Assembly: GCF_024256385.1 (NCBI RefSeq)
Contig: NZ_JAMLFW010000001.1
Span: 620,001 to 684,000, forward strand
DNA: 64,000 bases
DNA from: Anatilimnocola floriformis
GTDB taxonomy: Bacteria > Planctomycetota > Planctomycetia > Pirellulales > Pirellulaceae
Direction of reading: 5' to 3'
The notes under the pieces are model-generated. The model did not search any database. It saw only the letters and a program-made list of their open reading frames with translations, and was not told the DNA's origin. Made by a program: the position numbers and the translations under genes. Each line of letters begins with the position of its first letter. Position 1 is the stretch's first letter. Of the stretch, positions 24,762 to 32,149 are shown in pieces.

Positions 24762-25669
24762 TGCCCCGCAAAGCTTCTGAACCAAAAGCCACTCCGAAAA
24801 AAGCGACGTCGAAGTCGCGCAAGGAAGATTCGCCGAAAGAAGAATCTCGCAAGGAACAGCAGCTGCGGCCGCCGCGAATTCTGGCGATCGAGGAGACCGA
24901 TCCGAGCGAAGTCGCCGAGTCACTAGGACTCGAGCAATTCGCGGATCCCGACGACGCCGGGCTGTCGCTCGAAGAACTCGGCCAGGCCTATGCCGCGCTG
25001 ATGACGCAAGGGACCGATCCCTACGAAGCAACCGCGCCGCCGCCAGAACCAACCGCTGGTGCGGTTGAAGGCGAGGCCGCGCCTGCCGCCGCCACGGATG
25101 ACGAACCGCTGGAAGTGATCGCCGGCGATGACGAACGCTCGGCCGAAGTCACGCCGCAGACGATTCTCGAAGCGATGCTCTTCGTCGGCCATCCGCTGGG
25201 CGAACCACTCACCAGTCAGCAGATCGCCAGCTTGATGCGCGGCGTGCGAGCAGCTGAAATCGACGAGCTGGTGCAAGAGCTCAACGAAGGTTACGAGCGC
25301 GATGGCTCGGTGTATCACATCACTTCCGCCGGCGCGGGCTATCGTTTGCAACTGCGCGCCGAGTGGGGGCCGATCCGTGATCGCTTCTACGGCCGAGTGA
25401 AAGAAGCTCGCCTGTCGCAATCATCGGTCGATGTGCTGGCCATCGTGGCCTATCAGCAACCGATCAGCGCCGATGAAGTAGAACGCCTCCGCGGCAAACC
25501 GAGCGGCGCCGTACTGTCGCAACTCGTCCGCCGCGATCTCCTCGGCTTGAATCGCCCAGAACCAAAAGCCGCGCCCCTCTATCACACTACCGCGCGGTTC
25601 CTTGATCTCTTCGGCCTGGATGATCTGGATGAACTGCCGCAAAGCCTCGAAGGCGAGAAGGGCTTGTAG
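24761..25669 (+). CDS. scpB: Segregation and condensation protein B with long N-terminal extension
   Basis: 302 residues from the ATG overlapping the cytochrome stop. The ScpB core occupies about 125-295: first winged helix with 'TILEAMLFVGHPLGEPLTSQQIASLMRG', 'YHITSAGAGYRLQLRAEW', then the second with 'LSQSSVDVLAIVAYQQPISADEVERLRGKPSGAVLSQLVRRDLL' and the closing 'YHTTARFLDLFGLDDLDELP'. ScpB pairs with ScpA and SMC in chromosome condensation. Usual length is 180-210; the extra 120 residues are a Lys-rich then acidic low-complexity segment, probably disordered. scpA, often adjacent, is not in this window. Confidence 0.95.
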   Translation: MPRKASEPKATPKKATSKSRKEDSPKEESRKEQQLRPPRILAIEETDPSEVAESLGLEQFADPDDAGLSLEELGQAYAALMTQGTDPYEATAPPPEPTAGAVEGEAAPAAATDDEPLEVIAGDDERSAEVTPQTILEAMLFVGHPLGEPLTSQQIASLMRGVRAAEIDELVQELNEGYERDGSVYHITSAGAGYRLQLRAEWGPIRDRFYGRVKEARLSQSSVDVLAIVAYQQPISADEVERLRGKPSGAVLSQLVRRDLLGLNRPEPKAAPLYHTTARFLDLFGLDDLDELPQSLEGEKGL

Positions 25670-25679
25670 TCGAGCGCGA

Positions 25680-27608
25680 TTACTCCATCTCTTCCCACAC
25701 CGTGTGATACGCGCCGATCTGTTCGAAATATTCAAGCAGCCGGCCATAGAACGGATGGCCGCCGATGGTGGCGCTGTCGCCGATGACAATCAGCTTGCGT
25801 CGTGCGCGGGTGAGAGCGACATTCATCCGGCGCACATCGCCGAGAAAGCCTATTTCGCCGGTACTATTGGAGCGGACGAGCGAAATGATCACCGCTTCTT
25901 GCTCGCGCCCTTGAAAGCCGTCGACCGTGTCGACTTCGCAACCGTCAGTATCGTCCGCAGCCGCCAGCTTTTCACGCAGCAATCTCACTTGAGCTGCATA
26001 GGGAGAGATCACGGCGATTTGCGCGGGCGCCAAGCCTGCTGCGATGAGCGCGGCGACTTTGCGTACGACGAGCGCGGCTTCCTCGGGATTGCGGCGACTT
26101 TCGCCATCGGGCTCGAGCTCTTCGCTGTAACTTGCGCCCGCCGTATCGATGAAGTCGACCGGCATTTCGGTGAGGGGCGAACGCTCGATGTCCGGCAAAT
26201 CGCAGAGCAGATGCGCGGCGACATCGTCCGGCGCGGTCAGTTCACCCGCATAAAACTCTGCCGAAGAGAAATTCGCGATGGCAGAGTGCATGCGATACTG
26301 CACCGTCAATCGCCGCGAGATGAGCGGCTGACCATAGCGCTTGATGAGTCGCTCTTGCAGGCTCAGGCCAAAGCCTTCCTTCGTCGCTTCGGTCGAAACG
26401 ACGGTCGGCGGCAGCTGGCAGTGATCGCCGGCGAGGATCAGACGCTGCGAGCGGAGCAGCGGAATCCAGCAAGCGGGTTCGGTCGATTGGCAGGCTTCGT
26501 CGATGACGGCGAGGTCGAACTGTCGCGGCCCGATCACTTCGTGATCAATGCCGGTGAGAGTGACGCAGAGGACCTGTGCGCCGTCGAGCAACTCGGTCAC
26601 GACTTGATCTTCGATCCGCCGCGCATCGGCGATGAGCTCCTTGGCTTCTTGCCGCATCTCGTATTTCATACCCGGCGGCGGCTTAGCTCGTTTGAAACGG
26701 CTGGCTTGATCGCGCAACTGACGAGCTTCTTTCAGCAAGCGGCGGGCGACTTTCAGATCGGGATGATTTTCGACGAGCAAGTCGAGCGTATGCTCGCGCA
26801 GTTCCGGCAGCACGCGGGCTGGATGACCAAGGCGGACTGCCTTTACACCCAACCGCAGCAGGCGTTCGAGCAAGTTGTCGACGGCCAGGTTGCTGGGTGC
26901 GGTGGCGAGCACTTTGTCGCCGCGGAGAACCGCTTGATGGATGAGTTCAGCAACCGTGGTGGTCTTGCCGGTTCCCGGCGGACCGTGGATCACGGCGAAG
27001 TCTTTGGTGGAGAGTGCGAACTCAATCGCTTCGCGCTGCGAAGGATTCAGCAGCAGAGCATTGCCTGGATCGATGAGTGGGACCGTCTTGCCAAACTCCG
27101 GAGGCCGAGCGCCGAGCAACGTTTGTTGCAAGTCGAACAGACGTCCCTTTTCGCTGTTCTGCGCTTTGGTCAGAGCGGACCGCTGGCGATCGCGAGCCAC
27201 TTCATCGGTGGCGAGATCGATCCGCCAGGTGGGCCGTTCCGATTCGGTCTCGGGCGAGAAGGCGAGGGCCACTTCAATCGTCTGCCGATCGCGACGACTG
27301 ACTAGGCCCCGCAGCGATTGGCCATCGTCGACCTTTTCCTCGGTCAGCAGAATCGGCGAGCCGGTGTTGAGTCGCGTCCAGGGCAACTGCAGCGACAGAT
27401 CGCGTTTGCCGAGCGTCACCAGCGCTCGGCCACCGAGGCCCGTAGTTTCATCGCGGATTGTCAAACCGACCAGGCTCGCGCCGGTTCGCTCCGCTTCGGC
27501 GGGCGACATTCGTTGCAACCGCGCGCGAGCAATGGCAGCTTCGGCGGTTGCTTCCTGCTGTAGACAGCGGAGCAGTTTCGAAAAGTGTTCGTCAACGAAT
27601 TTGGGCAT
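25680..27608 (-). CDS. Superfamily 1B (Upf1/IGHMBP2-like) DNA/RNA helicase
   Basis: 642 residues with all SF1 motifs in order: Walker A GPPGTGKTT at 209-217, 'ATAPSNLAVDNLLERL' (Ia), 'VIDEACQS' (II, DEAC), 'LAGDHCQLPPTV' (III), 'QYRMHSAI' (IV), 'TVDGFQGREQEAVIISLVRSN' (V) and 'RRMNVALTRARRKLIVIGD' (VI). The N-terminal 200 residues contain the beta-barrel-like region typical of IGHMBP2/Upf1 relatives. These enzymes unwind or translocate on nucleic acid 5' to 3'; the bacterial role is poorly known. It is last in a leftward run, 12 bp after the small antitoxin-like gene. Confidence 0.94.
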   Translation of the reverse strand: MPKFVDEHFSKLLRCLQQEATAEAAIARARLQRMSPAEAERTGASLVGLTIRDETTGLGGRALVTLGKRDLSLQLPWTRLNTGSPILLTEEKVDDGQSLRGLVSRRDRQTIEVALAFSPETESERPTWRIDLATDEVARDRQRSALTKAQNSEKGRLFDLQQTLLGARPPEFGKTVPLIDPGNALLLNPSQREAIEFALSTKDFAVIHGPPGTGKTTTVAELIHQAVLRGDKVLATAPSNLAVDNLLERLLRLGVKAVRLGHPARVLPELREHTLDLLVENHPDLKVARRLLKEARQLRDQASRFKRAKPPPGMKYEMRQEAKELIADARRIEDQVVTELLDGAQVLCVTLTGIDHEVIGPRQFDLAVIDEACQSTEPACWIPLLRSQRLILAGDHCQLPPTVVSTEATKEGFGLSLQERLIKRYGQPLISRRLTVQYRMHSAIANFSSAEFYAGELTAPDDVAAHLLCDLPDIERSPLTEMPVDFIDTAGASYSEELEPDGESRRNPEEAALVVRKVAALIAAGLAPAQIAVISPYAAQVRLLREKLAAADDTDGCEVDTVDGFQGREQEAVIISLVRSNSTGEIGFLGDVRRMNVALTRARRKLIVIGDSATIGGHPFYGRLLEYFEQIGAYHTVWEEME

Positions 27609-27620
27609 GCGCGCGGCTGC

Positions 27621-27842
27621 TTACCGCGCAGCTGGCGTAGAAGGTGTTTCGGGAGCGACAGGATCGAAAGGCGGAGGAGTCTTGCGATTGATTTTACGCG
27701 GCGTGATGTTGGCAACGGGATGATCGGAGCTCTTTCCCTCGTCGGCCAGGGAACGCAAAAGTTCTGCCAAATCACCGCCGTGCTCAGCCAACAACTGCTC
27801 ACGTACCGCGTGGAGTTCCTCAAGGATTGGATTCGTCGACAT
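27621..27842 (-). CDS. Small antitoxin-like protein paired with VapC-type PIN toxin
   Basis: 73 residues starting MSTNPILEELHAVREQLLAEHGGDLAELLRS in segments: a short 'NPIxEExxxxRexxxxxxxxDxxxL' helix pattern that recurs in small proteins next to PIN-domain toxins of the YIETSV type. The C-terminal half is Pro-rich and looks disordered, as expected for a segment that wraps a toxin. It overlaps the end of the PIN gene by 23 bp and is translated after it. Antitoxin function is inferred from position and pattern; no DNA-binding domain is seen. Confidence 0.6.
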   Translation of the reverse strand: MSTNPILEELHAVREQLLAEHGGDLAELLRSLADEGKSSDHPVANITPRKINRKTPPPFDPVAPETPSTPAAR

Positions 27843-28317
27843 TTTCAGGATCTCCCAAGAATTGCGCTGGGGTGCAGATCAGGAGGCCTGACAATCCCAA
27901 CTCCGCGAGCAATCGGTACAGGCGTGGCAGCATCGTCGCGTTAGCAATGTGTCGACAATTCTGCGTCAGTAAGTATTGTACTCCGCCAAGTGCCGCAGTG
28001 GCCACATGCACTGCGTCGACTTGTGCTTTAGGCGGCAGAAGCGAACGAGTCATCAATTCTTTGACAATCTCATTTACTTCGAGATTGTCCGGAAGTAACG
28101 GCACATCGGCGAGCAAATCGAGCCGTGCTTTCGCAGCTACAGAGTCTCCGCGCCCGGCTTCTTTCAGAACCAGACGCGAAGTTACGACTTGATACTTCGG
28201 CCGCTGCTCCTGCATCCAGCGCCGCGCCTGATCTTGCAATACCGCGATCTCAGGAACTTTGCTGGGCCAGGCAGTCGCATGGCTGATAACCGAAGTCTCG
28301 ATGTAGACCGTGTCCAT
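27820..28317 (-). CDS. PIN domain protein, VapC-family toxin-like
   Basis: 165 residues from ATG 28315-28317, which begins the 'MDTVYIETSVISH' strand; a longer frame would overlap the PQQ gene. Family landmarks are 'TAWPS', 'SRLVLKEAGRGD', 'LPPKAQVDAVHVATAALGGVQYLLTQNCRHIANA' and 'ICTPAQFLG'. The first acidic site is Glu in YIETS rather than the usual Asp, a feature of this PIN subfamily. The remaining acidic residues (E in KEAG, D in VDAVH) fit a metal-dependent RNase site. VapC toxins usually cleave tRNA or rRNA. It precedes its small partner gene, the reverse of the typical antitoxin-first order. Confidence 0.82.
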   Translation of the reverse strand: MDTVYIETSVISHATAWPSKVPEIAVLQDQARRWMQEQRPKYQVVTSRLVLKEAGRGDSVAAKARLDLLADVPLLPDNLEVNEIVKELMTRSLLPPKAQVDAVHVATAALGGVQYLLTQNCRHIANATMLPRLYRLLAELGLSGLLICTPAQFLGDPENVDESNP

Positions 28318-28334
28318 CGCTAAATCGTAGTCCG

Positions 28335-29627
28335 CTACTTCGTCCCCAAGCAATACAACCACTCCTGCCGTTTGCCGCCTTCGCGTGTTGCCGTGCGATG
28401 AAAGATCTGGCCGCCGACGACGGCGGGGCTGGCGAACGATTCGCCGCCGAGTTGGTTTTCGGCGACGATCTCCAGCTTGTCGGGATTCGGCTTGAAGACG
28501 TAGTGCATGCCGAGCTCATTCGCCCAGTAGATGTGTCCGCCGGCGAGCACCGGCGATGAACTGACCGGCCCTTTCAAGCGTTGCTTCCACATCTCTTCGC
28601 CGTCGCTGCCGCGCCAGCAGAAGAGAACTCCCTGACCGGTGAGAGCATACAGATAGCCGCCCGTCGCGAGCATCGACTGCTCGTAGCACTTTTGATTGTT
28701 CTTCCACAACACTTCGCCGCTGCCATCGGCCCGCACGGCGAGCGTCTCGGATTTGGGATAGCCGCCGCTGGCAAAGACAATGTCTCCTTCCCATACCAGC
28801 GTGCCGCAGGTGGCGGCTGCAGTGCCGGGGGCCTTCCACAACGGCTTGCCGGTGGCGGGATCGTACGAGCAGACTTCATCGGCGCCGCTGATCAGCAGTT
28901 GATCTTTGCCCGCGACATGCCCGACAACTGGTGAGGAAAAGCTGATGTTCCTTTTGCGCGGCGTGCGCCACACTTCATTGCCGGTCGCGCGATCGAAGGC
29001 TCCGATAAACGCCGAACCGTTCCACTCGGCGGCGACAATCACCGTGCCGCGATAAATGACCGGCGACGGCGCGTAGCCATATTCGTACGGCTTGCCGTCG
29101 AAGTCGCCGAGAAACTTCCGCCACTGCTCGTGTCCCTGCAGATCGAGAGCGATCAACTCGATTTTGTCGTGATGATAGTACACGACGAACAGCCGTTCGC
29201 CGTCGCTCACGATCGTCGGCGTGGCTTCGGTGTTCTTGGCGTGGTTCCGCGCAGGAAAGCCGCCGCGGCTGATTTCTTTCAAACCGACTTGCTTGCCGGT
29301 CGCGCGATCAAAGGCAGCGATCGAATGTACCTGCTCCTTTTCATCTGCCGTCGAAAGATAGATGCGATCCTTGACGATCGTCGGCGACGAATGACCGCGG
29401 CCCGGCACTGGGACTTTCCAAACGACATTGGTGCTGTCGCCGAACTTGATCGGCGCGCCGCCAGCCGCAATGCCGTTCCGCTGTGGCCCGCGCCACCAGG
29501 GCCAATCGGTCGTAGCCGAGAGTTTGGGAAAATCGGCGATTCCCTTTTCTTGAGCAATCGCTGCAGGAGCCAGCAACCCGGCGAGTAAGATGGCCTGCAG
29601 AAAAGAAAGAGAAAGAGCACGCGGCAT
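28335..29627 (-). CDS. PQQ-binding-like beta-propeller repeat protein, secreted
   Basis: 430 residues from ATG 29625-29627, giving a signal peptide ending in AIAQ. Propeller blades repeat the PQQ_2/WD-like pattern: 'WPWWRGPQRNGIAAGG', 'VKDRIYLSTADEKEQVHSIAAFDRATGKQVG', 'LIALDLQGHEQWRKFLGD', 'VIYRGTVIVAAEWNGSAFIGAFDRATGNEVWR', 'CSYDPATGKPLWKAPG', 'LYALTGQGVLFCWRGSDGEEMWK'. Planctomycetes encode many such 'outer membrane protein assembly BamB-like' propellers; no quinoprotein dehydrogenase catalytic Asp/Ca site can be identified. It is the first gene of the leftward PQQ-PIN-antitoxin-helicase run, 17 bp from the PIN gene. Confidence 0.9.
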   Translation of the reverse strand: MPRALSLSFLQAILLAGLLAPAAIAQEKGIADFPKLSATTDWPWWRGPQRNGIAAGGAPIKFGDSTNVVWKVPVPGRGHSSPTIVKDRIYLSTADEKEQVHSIAAFDRATGKQVGLKEISRGGFPARNHAKNTEATPTIVSDGERLFVVYYHHDKIELIALDLQGHEQWRKFLGDFDGKPYEYGYAPSPVIYRGTVIVAAEWNGSAFIGAFDRATGNEVWRTPRKRNISFSSPVVGHVAGKDQLLISGADEVCSYDPATGKPLWKAPGTAAATCGTLVWEGDIVFASGGYPKSETLAVRADGSGEVLWKNNQKCYEQSMLATGGYLYALTGQGVLFCWRGSDGEEMWKQRLKGPVSSSPVLAGGHIYWANELGMHYVFKPNPDKLEIVAENQLGGESFASPAVVGGQIFHRTATREGGKRQEWLYCLGTK

Positions 29628-29755
29628 GAAGCACCTGGTCGGTCTAGCGTTAGCGATCGAATCGATCATAGCTAAACGGCTCGAAGCGGCACAACCTTTC
29701 AGCGGTTGCGGATTTCAGCGCGGAGAGTCGTCGGATCAATGCGCCACTGCGTTGA

Positions 29756-30382
29756 TCAGGCAATCGCTTCGGCTTGCTCGAGTTCGCTCAAGATCAGTCG
29801 CAGCGCTTCCACACAGCTGGACGTGGGGAGGCTGGCCGCATCGCCGCGCTCGTGTAGCACTTGCTCGGGGCTGTGCGGGAGATGGACAAACGCCGATTGC
29901 GTTTTCAGCTTTTGTTCGGCGGCGATGTGCTGCGCGAGATAGTAAATGCCGTTACACAGATAAGTGCCGGCGTGATACGACACCTGCACGGGAATATTGG
30001 CTGCGCGGATCTTCGCGGCCCAGGCCGCCAGTGGCAACGTGGTGCGATAGGCCGTTGGCCCGTCCGGCACGAGAGGCCGAAAATCCGTGGGGGATTGACC
30101 CGCTTCGCCAGCAACGTTGATGGCGAGGGCTTCGAGATGGATGTGCGAAGACCCCGGCGCCTGGCCGAGATGAATTGAGTAGTCGTAATTCGCCGACAGG
30201 TCTTCCAGCAGTTTGCCGCGAGTCTTGGCAAAATCGACGGGATAGCGGCGCGTGACGACGCGCGGCGACGTTGGCAACTCGCGCGTCAGCGCCACCAATG
30301 CTTCCCAGCTGGCATTGGTCGGCCAGCGGTCATACGGCTCAAAGGCAGTGATGAGCACGGTCTTGGGCGCGACGGCAGTCAT
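29756..30382 (-). CDS. Pyroglutamyl-peptidase I family protein (C15)
   Basis: 208 residues. It opens 'VLITAFEPYDRWPTNASWEAL', as in the C15 family, and has a complete candidate triad: E84 in HIHLEALAIN, C143 in AGTYLCNGIYY and H167 in FVHLPHSP, close to the B. amyloliquefaciens numbering (81/144/168). The enzyme removes N-terminal pyroglutamate from peptides. The residues around the pocket (GQAPGSSHIHLE in place of the usual GQAGGR...ITPE) differ from classic Pcp, so specificity may have shifted. No signal peptide, hence cytosolic. Confidence 0.9.
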   Translation of the reverse strand: MTAVAPKTVLITAFEPYDRWPTNASWEALVALTRELPTSPRVVTRRYPVDFAKTRGKLLEDLSANYDYSIHLGQAPGSSHIHLEALAINVAGEAGQSPTDFRPLVPDGPTAYRTTLPLAAWAAKIRAANIPVQVSYHAGTYLCNGIYYLAQHIAAEQKLKTQSAFVHLPHSPEQVLHERGDAASLPTSSCVEALRLILSELEQAEAIA

Positions 30383-30510
30383 GGGCAGTAGGTTGCTGCG
30401 GTTGCGCAGCGCTCGCAGGACGCGAAATGAATTACCAGACTATAGCTTGGATCCGAGCCGATTGCGGCGGATCGCCAGTGGAGATTCGCGTCCTTTGCCT
30501 GATCCCCGCT

Positions 30511-30732
30511 TTACCGTTCCCGGTAGACAATCCGACCCTTTTCGAGGTCGTACGGGCTAAGTTCAACGTTCACTTTGTCGCCAGGGACGATACGGATGAA
30601 ATTCTTGCGCATCCGGCCTGCCACGTGGGCCAGCACTTCGCCACCGGTCTCAAGCTGCACGCGAAACCGCGTGTTTGCCAGCGCTTGCGTCACCACGCCG
30701 GGGACGATCAGCGCTTCTTCTTTTTCCGCCAT
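30511..30732 (-). CDS. infA: Translation initiation factor IF-1
   Basis: 73 residues, a complete S1/OB-fold IF-1: '[22 protein letters not shown]', '[42 protein letters not shown]'. IF-1 occupies the ribosomal A site during initiation. The ATG at 30730-30732 has a GGAGAG ribosome site. In many bacteria infA is in the ribosomal protein cluster; here it stands alone, transcribed leftward and divergent from the beta-RFAP synthase gene, with about 240 bp between the starts for both promoters. Confidence 0.97.
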   Translation of the reverse strand: MAEKEEALIVPGVVTQALANTRFRVQLETGGEVLAHVAGRMRKNFIRIVPGDKVNVELSPYDLEKGRIVYRER

Positions 30733-30969
30733 TCACACTCTCCAAGAAAATCCAGCCAGGCGGCCTGACCGGGTATTCCCGATAATAAACTAGGTCCGCA
30801 ATCACTGGCTGATAATCTGTTAGTATTACGGCAGAAATCACTTGCGTCCAGTCAGTTGGAGAGAATTCGCTTACCCGCGGCTGCCAGCAGCGGTACTTTT
30901 CTCCTTCTAAATTCGCGATTTTCCGCCCTGTTTTTCGCCCGGCGCTGGCAGCGTCGCATACGAAGTTGC

Positions 30970-31980
30970 ATGCCCCGTCACGTTGTTGTCCGCGCCGCGA
31001 ACCGCCTTCATTTCGGATTGTTCGCGCTCGCTGCCCAAAACACTGCGCAGCCCGCTGCCCAAAACGCTGCGCCGGTGGGAGCGAATGAGGAGCGAAGTTA
31101 CGGCGGCGTGGGAGTGATGGTCGATTCGCCGCTGAGCCTGACTTTGAATATCAGGCCGCGTGAAGTGGTACGTAAAACGGACTCCCCGCTCGCGGAACGG
31201 ATTCAGGTCTTCGCTCGCCGTTGGTCGGATTTTTATTCGCGGCCGATCGACGATGCGGAGATCTTTCTCACCAATCACGCGCCCGACCACATTGGCTTGG
31301 GAACAGGCACGCAATTGGGTTTATCGATAGCCGCCGGGCTCGCGGCTTTTTTTGATCTGCCGGTGCCGCCGATCGAAGAGTTAGTTCGCAGCGTTGGTCG
31401 CGGCACTCGTTCTGCCGTCGGCGCGTATGGTTTTTCAATGGGCGGTTTGATTGTCGATCGCGGCAAGTTGCCCGGCGAGTTCCTCGCGCCGCTCGATTGC
31501 CGTTTGGAGATGCCCGCTGACTGGCGATTCCTGCTCGTTCGTCCGCTGCAAGGAACAGGCTTGGCCGGCGAATGCGAACAGGTTGCCATGGACCAGGCCG
31601 CTCGCAATCTGGCCCCGCTCACGGAAAAGCTCGTCACCGAAGCCCGCGAGCATTTGGTTCCCGCTGCCGCGACGGGCCAGTTCGCCGACTTCGCGGCCAG
31701 CCTCGGCCGCTACTGCGAAACGGCTGGGCAGTTTTATGCCGATGTGCAAGGCGGACCATTCAACGGCCCGGTTGTCACCGCGCTCGCCGAGAGGATTCGC
31801 TCGTTGGGATACAACGGACTCGGTCAAAGCTCCTGGGGACCGACGCTGTTTGTCGCCTGCGAGAACGAATCAGCCGCTCAGTTGCTAGCGACTAAACTCC
31901 GCGGCAGCGAATCAACCGCTCCGATCGATTTCGCCATCGCCCGCATCTGCAATTCGCCGGCCAGCATCACCGTTCAATAG
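30970..31980 (+). CDS. Beta-ribofuranosylaminobenzene 5'-phosphate synthase family (GHMP-like)
   Basis: 336 residues from the ATG at 30970, where the conserved 'VVRAANRLHFGLFAL' strand starts. The GHMP-type loop is 'HIGLGTGTQLGLSIAAGLA', followed by 'SAVGAYGFSMGGLIVDRG', 'WRFLLVRP' and the late 'LGQSSWGPTLFVAC'. Beta-RFAP synthase makes the first committed intermediate of tetrahydromethanopterin from PRPP and 4-hydroxybenzoate or 4-aminobenzoate. Planctomycetes are known to carry tetrahydromethanopterin C1-transfer genes, but no other gene of that pathway is seen in this window. Function is inferred from family and lineage. Confidence 0.87.
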   Translation: MPRHVVVRAANRLHFGLFALAAQNTAQPAAQNAAPVGANEERSYGGVGVMVDSPLSLTLNIRPREVVRKTDSPLAERIQVFARRWSDFYSRPIDDAEIFLTNHAPDHIGLGTGTQLGLSIAAGLAAFFDLPVPPIEELVRSVGRGTRSAVGAYGFSMGGLIVDRGKLPGEFLAPLDCRLEMPADWRFLLVRPLQGTGLAGECEQVAMDQAARNLAPLTEKLVTEAREHLVPAAATGQFADFAASLGRYCETAGQFYADVQGGPFNGPVVTALAERIRSLGYNGLGQSSWGPTLFVACENESAAQLLATKLRGSESTAPIDFAIARICNSPASITVQ

Positions 31981-32149
31981 CCGCCACCGCCCTCGCGGCG
32001 GTCGTTCACCGGCTTCTGCACGTTCGGCAGTTCCGCGTCAGCGCCGAAAAATCCGTGAACATTCCGCCGCCGTTTGCTAGACTCAAACCTTCACGCCTAG
32101 CACCGTCGCCACTCACCACAGCGGCGAACCATTCCCACCAGGTTGGCGC

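Noticed and set aside
23349-25052. 567-codon open frame antisense to the tetraheme lipoprotein and scpB
   Set aside because: The plus strand has clear CxxCH motifs and a ScpB domain; the antisense product shows no known motif and follows from high third-position GC.
25602-27305. 567-codon open frame antisense to the SF1 helicase
   Set aside because: All helicase motifs are on the minus strand; the opposite frame has no recognisable domain.
31981-32006. Terminator after the beta-RFAP synthase gene
   Set aside because: An ACCGCC/GGCGGT stem is present, but it is short and has no T-run.
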